NCBI GenBank assembly: GCA_038257655.1
Contig: JBBSJC010000123.1
Span: forward strand, 1 to 16,594
DNA from: DASUME01 sp038257655
GTDB lineage: Bacteria > Myxococcota_A > Polyangia > Polyangiales > DASUME01
DNA: 16,594 nucleotides
Direction of reading: 5' to 3'
A model generated the notes under the pieces. The model saw nothing but the letters and a program-made list of their open reading frames with translations. It was not told the origin of the DNA and made no database searches. This document shows positions 7,135 to 14,662 of this stretch, piece after piece (position 1 is the stretch's first letter; every line of letters begins with the position of its first letter). The translations under genes and the position numbers were made by a program.

Positions 7135-7440
7135 GAGAAACCTCCTGGAAGAGCGCAGGCGAAGGACAATCCCGTCTGGCTCACCGGTCCCTACGCTTAG
7201 CGAGCGATCGCTATTTCAAGAAAATGAATAACCCAAATGGAACAGCACTGTGTCAGACCCGTCTGTCCGTCCCACCAGCGCGTTCCGGCTGGGAAGATCG
7301 CCGGCGCTGGCGTTTTCAGGTTGTCGCAGCCCCCTGCGAGACGGATGTGGCAGAACAAGCCCGTTCAGGGGCGTTGCGCCCCCGCGTCCCACTTGCTGCA
7401 CGTGGCGCCGGTCGGCGCGGGATCGCAGCCGTGACGCTGC
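7135..7440. other. Intergenic region, 306 bases
   Basis: This lies between the end of the receiver-domain gene and the start of the small secreted protein gene, both on the minus strand. It should hold the promoter of the latter, but no clear -35/-10 pair was found on the minus strand. A GC hairpin GGGGCG-ttg-CGCCCC (7368-7382) lies about 60-70 bases past the receiver gene stop, without a T-run. The plus strand carries an ECF-type promoter-like element at 7239-7263, described separately. Open frames here are short and not gene-like. Confidence 0.5.
7239..7263 (+). promoter_or_regulatory. ECF-type promoter-like element GGAAC-N17-GTC
   Basis: GGAAC at 7239-7243 is followed after 17 bases by GTC at 7261-7263 (context CGTCTG). 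This is the spacing of sigma-E-like ECF promoters. It points rightward, toward the 3' end of the receiver-domain gene on the opposite strand, with no obvious plus-strand gene until 8298. If active it would make an antisense or small RNA. A chance match cannot be excluded. Confidence 0.3.
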
Positions 7441-7971
7441 TTAGCGAGATGTGCGCCGGCTGCACGAGAGCGGCTGGTCAGCGCTCGGAATGCTGTCCCG
7501 TGCGGGCCTTCCATCCTGTCGCCCTGTCGCCAGGACGGCCTGCGGGACGCGCCGAGGATGCTCACCGCTCTGCTCGGATTGACTCGCAAGAAACGGCACG
7601 ATCTTGTCTAGAAGCGAGCTCGCCGTGAAAGGCTTCAGGAGCACGTCGCACCTGGGGCCCGACAGCCGATTGAGCTCTGCTTTATCTGGCTCCGCGCCCG
7701 TTAGAAAGACGATCGGCGTACGGCCGTTGCTGCGCCCGGCGCGGATTAGATTCGCCGCTTCGATACCGCCCATCTCGCCCATACGCACATCCAGAAGAAT
7801 CGCGCTGAAAGCGTGCTGGCTTGCCATGCGCACCGCTTCCTCGGCCGTGGAGGCTTTCATGGTTGCGACCTGCTGTGGCTGCAGGATGGCCTCGATCACC
7901 ACCAGATTGGGCAGGTAGTCGTCAGCGACGAGCACGCACGGCGTATTGATTTTGGATGCAAGTACGGCCAC
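7441..7971 (-). CDS. Single-domain response regulator (CheY-like receiver)
   Basis: The chosen GTG at 7971 gives 176 residues and has a GGGGGGA ribosome-binding stretch just upstream. The frame is open to an ATG at 8181, but the extra 70 residues are low-complexity and precede the conserved fold. The receiver domain spans about 11-128. Visible residues are the acidic pair D17-D18, phospho-acceptor D61 (in I-L-L-D-V-R-M), T91 (F-L-T-G) and K113 (V-L-L-K-P-F), so it should be phosphorylatable. A tail of about 48 residues, rich in Arg, Pro and Ser, has no recognisable output domain. No histidine kinase is nearby, so its partner is unknown. It lies divergent from the YihY gene. Confidence 0.9.
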   Translation of the reverse strand: MAVLASKINTPCVLVADDYLPNLVVIEAILQPQQVATMKASTAEEAVRMASQHAFSAILLDVRMGEMGGIEAANLIRAGRSNGRTPIVFLTGAEPDKAELNRLSGPRCDVLLKPFTASSLLDKIVPFLASQSEQSGEHPRRVPQAVLATGRQDGRPARDSIPSADQPLSCSRRTSR

Positions 7972-8297
7972 AAATCCCCCCGGAGTTGTTCCTTGCACGC
8001 TACCACTGTTTGTGGACGGGGAGTGGATGGTGGATCCCTTCGGGAGTGCTGGTCGCTGATTGCGTTGGCTGCCGTGCAGATCTGATTGGCCCAGTAAAGT
8101 CGCCGGCCGTGGCAACGGTTGGATATCTAACCAAGCTCCGGGTGCGCTCACATGCATCAGCTGCATGGCCCAGTGTGGCAATCGCGCCTCGTGGGCGTTT
8201 TTGCGCCGCGCTTGTTGCCGCGCCGCGCTTTTCTCATCCTGCTGCTGGCAATGGGCTATGACAGAGAGTAGCAGCGCTCAAGCATGGAGGGCGGCTC
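7972..8297. other. Divergent intergenic region, 326 bases
   Basis: This separates the receiver-domain gene (minus) from the YihY-family gene (plus) and should hold both promoters. The minus-strand frame of the receiver gene stays open to 8181. A longer form of that protein is therefore possible, but the translation is low-complexity and has no obvious ribosome-binding site. No clear promoter, operator or RNA structure was recognised. Confidence 0.45.
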
Positions 8298-9737
8298 ATG
8301 CAGGCAGCATCGCTCCTCAACTTGAGACAACTAAAAAGCAAGCTCACACGCATTCAGCACTTCTTCTCAGATGACCTCTGGGAGGCGCGGCTCGATACGT
8401 TGCCAAAGTGGCAGGCCTTACGCTACCGCGCTCTACGCATCGGTTATTGCGCGGTCGATGGTCTGTTTTTCAGCGATGCCCACCAATTGCGAGCCGCGGC
8501 TCTGACGTACTTCACCGTGCTGTCACTCGTGCCCCTACTCGCTTTCGTGTTCGCCATGCTGAAGGGCTTCGGCGCTTACGATGCGCTCGTCGAGAACTCG
8601 CTTCGGCCTTACATGCTGAGCACGTTCGCGGGCAATCCTGCGCTGCAAAGGGCGCTCGAGCAGATCCTGGCCTTCGTGGGCGATACGAACGTGACTCGCC
8701 TCGGCTTTCTCGGCCTGCTGGCCTTACTGTACGCGGCCGCGCGCTTACTCCGTAATATCGAAGAGTCCCTCAATCAGATTTGGGGCGTCAAACACGGGCG
8801 CGGACCCCTGCGGCAGGTCACAGACTACGTCGCTATCGTGATGGTGACGCCGTTCAGTCTGCTCTTGGCAGCAGGGCTCACTACCGCGACACAGATCGTA
8901 GGTCCGCTGCAGACCATCCAAGAGCGACTGGGCATTGGCAGCGTGATCGAGTGGACGATAAGCCTCGTCGGCCCGTTTATCGTCATCACCGTGGCCCTCG
9001 TCTTTCTTTACATGGTGATGCCGAACACCTCCGTCCGCTGGCGCTCCGCGCTGGTGGGAGCGCTCGTGGGCGGCGTCATCTGGTATGCCGTGCTGCTGCT
9101 GCACGTGAACTTCCAACTCGGCGTGGCGCGCTTTAATGCGCTCTATTCAAGCTTTGGAGTCATTCCTATTTTTCTTGTTTGGGTCTACGTGTCGTGGACC
9201 GCAGTGATGGTAGGCGCGCAGGCCGCTGCGACGCACCAGCATGACCAGGCGATCGCGCGACGTGCGCGCATAGCAGGCGACGATCAGGCATTCAGGGAGG
9301 CGGCCACGCTCTCAGCGTTACTGCGCATCACCAGGGCGTTCATGGCGGGCGAGTCTCAGCCAAAGTTGAGCGAGCTCAGCAAGGAGCTCGAGACGCCCGA
9401 AGCCCTGCTTTCGGATCTGCTGGCACGCTGTGAACGCGCCGGTTTCATCGCCAAAACCGGCGTGGGCTCAAGCGCATGTTATGTGCTCGGACGCATGCCG
9501 GACCAGGTACTCGTCAAACAGGTGATAGACGCACTTCGACAAGCGAGTCACCCCGAGGCGGATAAGCGGGCGATTCCGGCAGCAGTCGACCCGGCCGCAG
9601 CCGAGCTACTGGCTGCCCTGGACCGCGATCTTACCCATTCGCAGCACAACATCTCGCTGGCTGAGCTTGCCGCGGAAAACCAGCGACAGGAAGAAGTCAA
9701 GCAAGCTGACGATCGACCGCACAGCTCAAACGCCTGA
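8298..9737 (+). CDS. YihY/BrkB family inner-membrane protein with extra C-terminal domain
   Basis: GGAGGG lies 6 bases before the ATG. The 479-residue product matches the YihY/BrkB (formerly "ribonuclease BN") membrane family. Visible hallmarks are R-A-A-A-L-T-Y-F-T-V-L-S-L-V-P (65-79), A-A-A-R-L-L-R-N-I-E-E-S-L-N-Q-I-W-G-V (146-164), V-M-P-N-T-S-V-R-W with G-A-L-V-G-G-V-I-W-Y (239-263), and Y-S-S-F-G-V-I-P with V-W-V-Y-V-S-W-T-A-V-M-V-G-A-Q (283-308). About six membrane helices lie in residues 66-310. The ribonuclease role was withdrawn for the family; transport or envelope functions have been proposed. Residues 330-415 form a soluble cytoplasmic domain (A-L-L-R-I-T-R-A-F, then L-S-E-L-S-K-E-L-E-T-P, then C-E-R-A-G-F-I) that looks like a winged helix. 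A charged tail follows. Family members often lack such a tail or have a shorter one. Confidence 0.93.
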   Translation: MQAASLLNLRQLKSKLTRIQHFFSDDLWEARLDTLPKWQALRYRALRIGYCAVDGLFFSDAHQLRAAALTYFTVLSLVPLLAFVFAMLKGFGAYDALVENSLRPYMLSTFAGNPALQRALEQILAFVGDTNVTRLGFLGLLALLYAAARLLRNIEESLNQIWGVKHGRGPLRQVTDYVAIVMVTPFSLLLAAGLTTATQIVGPLQTIQERLGIGSVIEWTISLVGPFIVITVALVFLYMVMPNTSVRWRSALVGALVGGVIWYAVLLLHVNFQLGVARFNALYSSFGVIPIFLVWVYVSWTAVMVGAQAAATHQHDQAIARRARIAGDDQAFREAATLSALLRITRAFMAGESQPKLSELSKELETPEALLSDLLARCERAGFIAKTGVGSSACYVLGRMPDQVLVKQVIDALRQASHPEADKRAIPAAVDPAAAELLAALDRDLTHSQHNISLAELAAENQRQEEVKQADDRPHSSNA

Positions 9738-9952
9738 GCTTACGCGTCGTCACAGCTCTGCGAGCAGCTCAGTCAAGCGCTGCCACGATGAACATCGCTG
9801 CTGCGCTACAATCCAGTCGTCGACAGCCTAGACGACAGCACGAAACCGAGATCTACCACGCCTTTGCGTACTGAGAAGCCAGTGCCCCGCACGGCTCGGG
9901 GATGAATTGCGCCCCCCGCGCGTAAACCTGACGTGAGAGCCTAGGAGCGAGC

Positions 9953-10432
9953 ATGAATGAGCCCGTCAATTCGGTGGTCGAGACGCCAAGCGCTGCGAAC
10001 CCGCAGGCCTTTGAGCCCTACACAGCCTTCGACAGTGTCGAACAGACGCTCGAGCAGCATCTCGGCGCAACGTCGAAGGTGCAGCTGCCCACGAACATGC
10101 GCGCAGGCTTCGTGCGCTTTTTGCCGTGGGTCGCCCTGCTCTTTTTGCCCATCCATTTCGCCGGCGTCCTGCTCTTACTCGGCATCTCTGCGCTGGCGAC
10201 CTTGGTAGGCAGTACCTCGATCGTCGGCGCCCTTGTCTCGGCCGGCGTCTTGGTGCTCGACGTGATCGCCTTGCCGGGCTTGTTCGGGCGCACTCGGCAC
10301 GGCTGGGCGTTCTTCGTGTACGCGATCGCGCTCGGAGCTGTAGGCAACGTGCTGAGCTTCTCGCTGTTTGGACTCGTTGTCAGCGCCGCGCTGTTGTGGC
10401 TCGCCTTTCAGGTCAAGTACCACTACCGCTAG
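9953..10432 (+). CDS. Hypothetical four-helix membrane protein
   Basis: AGGAG lies 7 bases before the ATG. The 159-residue product has a soluble, acidic N-terminus (1-48) with a Q-T-L-E-Q-H-L segment. About four hydrophobic helices follow, near 53-72, 72-108 (probably two close segments), 117-133 and 134-152, then a short basic end (V-K-Y-H-Y-R). The I-A-L-P-G-L-F-G-R-T-R-H-G-W loop between helices is the most distinctive part. I do not recognise the family. It follows the YihY gene on the same strand after 215 bases, too far to assume an operon. It is convergent with the small lipoprotein gene, with the 26-bp repeat array between their stop codons. Confidence 0.8.
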   Translation: MNEPVNSVVETPSAANPQAFEPYTAFDSVEQTLEQHLGATSKVQLPTNMRAGFVRFLPWVALLFLPIHFAGVLLLLGISALATLVGSTSIVGALVSAGVLVLDVIALPGLFGRTRHGWAFFVYAIALGAVGNVLSFSLFGLVVSAALLWLAFQVKYHYR

Positions 10433-10441
10433 CCTGAGCGC

Positions 10442-10519
10442 GCGCTGGCCTTTACTCGCTCAGCTTGGCGCTGGCCTTTACTCGCTCAGCTTGGCGCTGG
10501 CCTTTACTCGCTCAGCTTG
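10442..10519. repeat. 26-bp tandem repeat, three copies, overlapping a gene end
   Basis: Three identical 26-base units at 10442-10467, 10468-10493 and 10494-10519 begin GCGCTGGCCTTTACTCGC, followed by a 6-base partial copy. The rightmost unit contains the last codons and the TAA of the lipoprotein gene on the minus strand (A-K-L-S-E-stop). The two other copies are duplicates of that gene end lying past its stop codon. The array fills nearly the whole gap between two convergent genes. Confidence 0.95.
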
Positions 10520-10950
10520 GCGCTGAGCGATGCCATCTGCACATCTGAGGGTTGAACGCGAAGTGCGAGAGCATCGACGTTCTTCTGAATCTGTTCCATG
10601 CGACCCCAGTGCATGCGCTGCTGAGCGTGGAAGAAATCGGGGTTGGCCTGAGCGTAGCCCGCAAAGCCAGACAACGTAAGGTTGCGAAGGGCCAGCGCGT
10701 GCTTGAGCTGGTAGTCAAGACGCATGGCCGCAAACGTGCGCATCACCGCGTCCGCTTCAGCTTGGGATGCGTAGGTGAGAGTTGAAGCAGTGCTTACCTC
10801 CGCCTCGTAGGCATCGAAGGCTTCGGCCAGCGCCGCGGCGTAGGCAGCGCCGTCATCCTTTGCACCTGCGACGACGGGTGCTGCTGCCTGAGACGCAGCG
10901 CAGCCTGAAAGCACGGCAAAGGCGACAAACAGCAATGCAAACGTTCTCAT
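10504..10950 (-). CDS. Small putative lipoprotein of unknown function
   Basis: The ATG at 10950 was chosen over the upstream one at 11013 because it starts directly at a lipoprotein signal (M-R-T-F-A-L-L-F-V-A-F-A-V-L-S-G-C). The lipobox is L-S-G-C (Cys17), and AGGAG lies about 9-10 bases upstream. The mature part is about 130 residues, mostly Ala-rich and probably helical, with few Gly or Pro residues and a single Cys (the lipidated one). Recognisable stretches are A-L-A-E-A-F-D-A-Y-E-A-E-V, Y-Q-L-K-H-A-L-A-L-R-N-L, and F-H-A-Q-Q-R-M-H-W-G-R-M. I do not recognise a family. Its 3' end carries a hairpin-forming sequence (10509-10529) and forms the rightmost copy of the 26-bp repeat array. Confidence 0.85.
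   Translation of the reverse strand: MRTFALLFVAFAVLSGCAASQAAAPVVAGAKDDGAAYAAALAEAFDAYEAEVSTASTLTYASQAEADAVMRTFAAMRLDYQLKHALALRNLTLSGFAGYAQANPDFFHAQQRMHWGRMEQIQKNVDALALRVQPSDVQMASLSAKLSE
10509..10529. other. Hairpin at the 3' end of the lipoprotein gene
   Basis: CGCTCAGC and GCTGAGCG form an 8-bp perfect stem with a 5-base loop. It lies just before the TAA of the minus-strand lipoprotein gene and overlaps the innermost copy of the 26-bp repeat. No T-run follows on either strand. It could protect the mRNA end or help end transcription between the convergent genes. The two outer repeat copies keep only one arm plus a partial complement. Confidence 0.6.
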
Positions 10951-11273
10951 GAAATGGGCTCCTTGTTTCAGATGACGAGGGGAGCCCAGCGTGCCGTGTC
11001 GGCGACCCTTCAAACCCTAGGCACGTAGCCCTTAGGTCAGTGGTTTTGCGTCCGTGGCTTTCGCACACGGTTGCCCTTGGCGACCGGCTCCCTCAACTCA
11101 ATTCTCAGGGAAAGTAAGGTCCGGCCACAAGACAAACCTGAACGTTCTGTCTGCTCGCATACGACGGCGAGCAGGGCTTTGACGAGCGGCTCTCGCGTGT
11201 TCGATCTGCTTGCGATCTGTCTTGGCTACGAGCACACAGTGTGGAGCGTGTAAGCCGCATGGCGGAGCGTGCG
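10951..11273. other. Intergenic region, 323 bases, with one hairpin
   Basis: This lies between the lipoprotein gene start and the end of the sensor-like gene, both on the minus strand. An 8-bp inverted repeat CTGCTCGC (11151-11158) / GCGAGCAG (11167-11174) with an 8-base loop lies about 100 bases past the sensor-like gene stop. It may be a transcript-end structure, but no T-run follows in the minus direction. No promoter for the lipoprotein gene was recognised, and no convincing open frame was seen. Confidence 0.45.
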
Positions 11274-11927
11274 CTAGCCGCGAACGCCAGCGACATAACG
11301 GACGACTATCTCGCAGCACCGGGCGCCCTGCGCCGCGCACGAGGCGCGCATGGCTTCGACCTGCAAGCAGCCCATGCGCTGAAAGATCGTGACCGCCGCG
11401 GCCGTGTTGATGAGACAGACGAGCTCGTGGTGGCCCGGCCAATCACTGATGCGAACCCGCGTTTCGCCGGCGTCGACCACGTGCGCCTCCAGCCTGCCGA
11501 GGCGATAGTAGCTGCTCCACAGCTTGGGTGAGTACTTGGCGTACAGCGCAGGGCTCGCCATGGCACGGAAAAGACCGGCGTACACGCCCGTGATCAGCCT
11601 CTCGATGACGTGACGGCCCGCGCGGTCGGCGAGGGTTTGACGCTGCACGGGGGTATAGTGGCCAAAAAGCGCGTCGAGCAGAGCATGCACCATCGGAGCC
11701 GGGTACCAAGTCGCGGACAACAAACCGAGACTCCGATGGCCCGGGTCGACTGAGCTGCGGTACTGTTCCGGCAGCAGCTCCAGCGCGTTCTTGAGCAGCT
11801 TCGGACCCGTCTCCGTGACGTACCACTCAAGAAATGTGGTGAGCGCCGTGCCCTTGTAGGCGTCTTCGTTCAAGCGGACCGAGCGGTTGGTGGCGTGGTT
11901 CATTTGTCTCGGTGAGTGCAGCGACAT
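11274..11927 (-). CDS. Conserved soluble protein with V4R-like C-terminal motif
   Basis: The product is 217 residues from ATG 11927, or 209 from ATG 11903; neither has a good ribosome-binding site. No signal peptide or membrane helix is seen. The middle contains P-E-Q-Y-R-S-S-V-D-P-G, W-Y-P-A-P-M-V-H-A-L-L-D-A-L-F and A-S-P-A-L-Y-A-K-Y-S-P-K-L-W-S-S-Y-Y. The C-terminus reads M-R-A-S-C-A-A-Q-G-A-R-C-C-E-I-V-V-R-Y-V (C197, G201, C204, C205). This matches the end of V4R/heme-NO-binding-like small-molecule sensor domains, where two Cys residues flank a Gly before the last strand. From memory, many myxobacterial paralogues share this layout. A sensing role is inferred; no output domain is present. 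It is 54 bases from the Prc gene on the same strand. Confidence 0.8.
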   Translation of the reverse strand: MSLHSPRQMNHATNRSVRLNEDAYKGTALTTFLEWYVTETGPKLLKNALELLPEQYRSSVDPGHRSLGLLSATWYPAPMVHALLDALFGHYTPVQRQTLADRAGRHVIERLITGVYAGLFRAMASPALYAKYSPKLWSSYYRLGRLEAHVVDAGETRVRISDWPGHHELVCLINTAAAVTIFQRMGCLQVEAMRASCAAQGARCCEIVVRYVAGVRG

Positions 11928-11981
11928 GATACGCCCAGAAGGGCCGCCGAGCCCACCAACGTCGCGAGCTAGTCCACCGGA

Positions 11982-14348
11982 TTAGTGATTGGCCGGCTTG
12001 TTATGCGAGGCCAGACCGGTTTTCGCTTGCGGCCGCGTCGTGCCCATATCGGACAAAAGCCAGAGCGCTTCTTCAAGCCATGGATCGTGGGACAGGCTCT
12101 CCTGCCAGCGATCGATGCGCTCGCCACTGGCCTTGCGCGTACGTTCGGAGTCGCTGGGGACGGAGGGGCGATAGTCAACTAGCTTGACCTCAAAGCGATC
12201 GGGCCCTTCGTCAAGCTTGGGATCCATCGTTTCGAGCAGCTCGCGATCCTTCTCGCGCTGCGCGAGCCACGCCTCGTGCTGCAGCGGAAGCACCGTCTGC
12301 TCGCGGCGCTTGAGCAGGTAGTCGCCACGCGCCTTGATCTTCGCGAATGCGGGCTGCTTGGCCTGCCGCTCGCGACTGGTCTCGGTGAGCGCCGCGGAGG
12401 TCCACTCCGCATGCGGCCAGGGCGTTGCCGGCAGCGCCGACACCTGGCTCCACGGAATCGCGTTGTCGAGGTAGCGCTCCCCGGATTCGACGTGGGCCAT
12501 CGGGTCTGGCAGCACCACGTCCGGCTGCACGCCGCGCCACTGCGTGGACTCGCCATCCACCAGGAAGAACTGCTGGATGGTCAGCTTCACCACACCTAGC
12601 GGCTCCGCAGCGCCGCCGCCGATCATGCGATCGAGGTCGACGATCGCTTGTACTGTTCCTTTGCCGTGGGTGGGTCCGGTACCCACGATGAGCGCACGTC
12701 CGTAGTCTTGCAGCGCACCGGCCAAAATCTCGGCCGCCGATGCGCTGAAGCGGTCGACGAGCACGACGACCTGTCCTGCAAACGATACGCCCGCGTCGTT
12801 GTCACCGAGCACTTGCATCTGTCCGGCGGCGTTGCGGGCTGCGACCACCGGCCCGCGATCGACGAGCAGCCCCGTGATACCGGTGGCGTGATTGAGAAGA
12901 CCGCCGCCATTGCCTCGCAGGTCGAGCACGACCCCGCCCACCTTTTTCGTAGCGAAGCGCTCGAGTAAGGCGCGCACGTCGCTGGTCGCATCTCGCTCTG
13001 GCGTCTGCCCCTTGCTAGCGCGGGTATTGCCATAAAAGCTGGGTAAATAGATGTAGCCGACCGGGGCGTGGTTCGGTCCAAGGTCGAGCATCGCCCCGCG
13101 CGCGTACGCTTCTTCGACCACCACGACGTCGCGCGTGATCTGGATAAGCTTTACGCGCTCATCGGGCTTTTTCACGTTGAGCGTGACGACGCTGCCCTTG
13201 GGGCCACGGATCATGCTGACAACCTCGTTGATGCGCATGTCTGCGACCGCGACCGCCTCGCCCTGGGCCTGCTTGACCGCCATGATCAGGTCGCCTGCCT
13301 CGAGTTCGCCCTGACGCCACGCCGCGCCGCCCGGCACGACCTCACGCACCGCGATGAAGTGATCGTCCTCGCTCAACACGGCGCCGATGCCCTCGAGCGA
13401 GCCGCTGATCTGAATGTTGAAGTTCTCTTGCTGCTCGGGCGCGAGATAGAGCGTATGCGGGTCGAATACGCTCGCAAACGCGTTGATGAACATCTCGGCG
13501 GTCTCGAGTGGCTCTTGCTTTTGTAGACGCAAAAAACGCCCCGCGTAGCTCTTGCTCAACTCTTCGCGCGCCTTGGCTTCTCGGCCTTCGAACGTTGCAG
13601 GGGGAGGGTCGAGCACGGCCTTCGGATCCTGCTTGGCCTCCTTATCCTCAGCAAGCTTCGCGACCGCTTTGGCGGACTCCTCCATGCTGTCCAGCCGCTC
13701 TAGCACTTGCTGCTTGAGTGTCAGACGCCAGCGGTCCTTCAGCTCGGCATCGCTCGCGACGTACTCAAGCTTCTTCGGATCGGTCTCCAAGGACTCGTCG
13801 CGCGTGAAATCGAAGGGCTTCTGCAGCAGCTCGGCGATGATGACCGAAACCTTCTGCCGCTGTTGGGCAAGCAGGGCCGCGCCGGTGCGGGCCATACGAA
13901 AATCGCCCGCGCGCACCTGATCGTCCAGGTTCGAAGCATCGCGCTCGAGGACCGCCACATGCTGTTTGAGCAGCATCAGCTTGCCGGGGTCGAGTCGCTG
14001 GATGTAGCTCGCGAACGCTTTATTCGAAATGGTGTCGTCGAGGGTGTGCGGGCGGACGTGCTCGCGCTCGAGCAGCGCCTTGATGCCCGCGGCCAACCGC
14101 GCCTCTCGCGGATCGGCCTCTGCGATTTTCAGCGACTTCAGCTCATCTGGAAGGGCTCGCGCCTCGGGCAAGACCTGCGAGGGAGGGCGTGCGGCTGGCG
14201 CTGCGCCCTTGGAGCTGGTGGTCGAATTGCAGGCAACCCCGAAGAGTAGCCCAACCAAAATTGCATAACGCCAAATCACCTGTTCGGGATAGCGCGCCGC
14301 GACGGCACGTGGGGGAAAATTAATGGCCAGCTGCTCTATCCGTACCAT
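11982..14348 (-). CDS. prc: Tail-specific (C-terminal processing) protease, Prc/Tsp type, putative lipoprotein
   Basis: The 788-residue product matches the Prc/Tsp family (MEROPS S41). GAGGAG lies 6 bases upstream of the ATG. Residues 25-40 form a signal ending in G-V-A-C (Cys40), a weak lipobox, so a membrane-anchored periplasmic enzyme is likely. The N-terminal helical part is followed by a PDZ domain (about 312-395; S-L-E-G-I-G-A-V-L, then G-D-L-I-M-A-V). The catalytic core contains V-V-L-D-L-R-G-N-G-G-G (473-483), S-A-S-A-A-E with nucleophile S537, D548 (Q-D-Y-G-R-A-L), and general base K563 (H-G-K-G-T-V-Q). Ser-Lys spacing is 26 against 25 in E. coli Prc. The C-terminal helical domain of Prc follows (about 640-765). 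Prc degrades or trims periplasmic proteins by their C-termini and controls peptidoglycan hydrolases in E. coli. Confidence 0.95.
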   Translation of the reverse strand: MVRIEQLAINFPPRAVAARYPEQVIWRYAILVGLLFGVACNSTTSSKGAAPAARPPSQVLPEARALPDELKSLKIAEADPREARLAAGIKALLEREHVRPHTLDDTISNKAFASYIQRLDPGKLMLLKQHVAVLERDASNLDDQVRAGDFRMARTGAALLAQQRQKVSVIIAELLQKPFDFTRDESLETDPKKLEYVASDAELKDRWRLTLKQQVLERLDSMEESAKAVAKLAEDKEAKQDPKAVLDPPPATFEGREAKAREELSKSYAGRFLRLQKQEPLETAEMFINAFASVFDPHTLYLAPEQQENFNIQISGSLEGIGAVLSEDDHFIAVREVVPGGAAWRQGELEAGDLIMAVKQAQGEAVAVADMRINEVVSMIRGPKGSVVTLNVKKPDERVKLIQITRDVVVVEEAYARGAMLDLGPNHAPVGYIYLPSFYGNTRASKGQTPERDATSDVRALLERFATKKVGGVVLDLRGNGGGLLNHATGITGLLVDRGPVVAARNAAGQMQVLGDNDAGVSFAGQVVVLVDRFSASAAEILAGALQDYGRALIVGTGPTHGKGTVQAIVDLDRMIGGGAAEPLGVVKLTIQQFFLVDGESTQWRGVQPDVVLPDPMAHVESGERYLDNAIPWSQVSALPATPWPHAEWTSAALTETSRERQAKQPAFAKIKARGDYLLKRREQTVLPLQHEAWLAQREKDRELLETMDPKLDEGPDRFEVKLVDYRPSVPSDSERTRKASGERIDRWQESLSHDPWLEEALWLLSDMGTTRPQAKTGLASHNKPANH

Positions 14349-14623
14349 GCCTGCTCCTCACGCCCCTCAAACTGCCCAATAAACAGTCGCACTTCCACTA
14401 AGAACCAGTTACCCACTGGCTCTTGGAAAGGCTGCTTGCCCCGTGCGTGTTCAACCGATGGTGCGTGGAAACATTCCATGGCCCCCCAGCACTGCCAGGT
14501 GGCCATGTATTCGGTCTGGTCTGCACGCCAAGCAGCCAATAGCCCAGCGGACCCGTGCGCAAGCAAGCGAAGGAGACTAGTCGCCGCTCGCAGAGTCATC
14601 GACGGTGAGTCGCGCGCCGACAT
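14336..14623 (-). CDS. Doubtful small open frame overlapping the Prc gene start
   Basis: A 95-residue minus-strand frame starts at 14623, 40 bases after the stop of the Pro/Tyr-rich secreted protein gene. It ends 13 bases inside the Prc gene, an arrangement like that of an operon member. Its ending (G-N-W-F-L-V-E-V-R-L-F-I-G-Q-F) is somewhat protein-like. However, no ribosome-binding site precedes it, and the rest shows no recognisable motif. I think it may be non-coding leader sequence of prc. Apart from it, 14349-14662 holds nothing I can name. Confidence 0.25.
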   Translation of the reverse strand: MSARDSPSMTLRAATSLLRLLAHGSAGLLAAWRADQTEYMATWQCWGAMECFHAPSVEHARGKQPFQEPVGNWFLVEVRLFIGQFEGREEQAWYG

Positions 14624-14662
14624 GTGCGGACAGTAAGGTGAGAACGCCTGCCCCGGCAGTTT

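Noticed and set aside
7224..7628. Plus-strand open frame of 134 codons after the ECF-like element
   Set aside because: It begins upstream of the promoter-like element, so a transcript would miss its start. It runs antisense to the receiver gene and has an Arg/Ala-rich translation without motifs.
8298..9737. Annotation as ribonuclease BN
   Set aside because: The name for this membrane family came from a mistaken assignment. Nothing in the sequence suggests nuclease activity.
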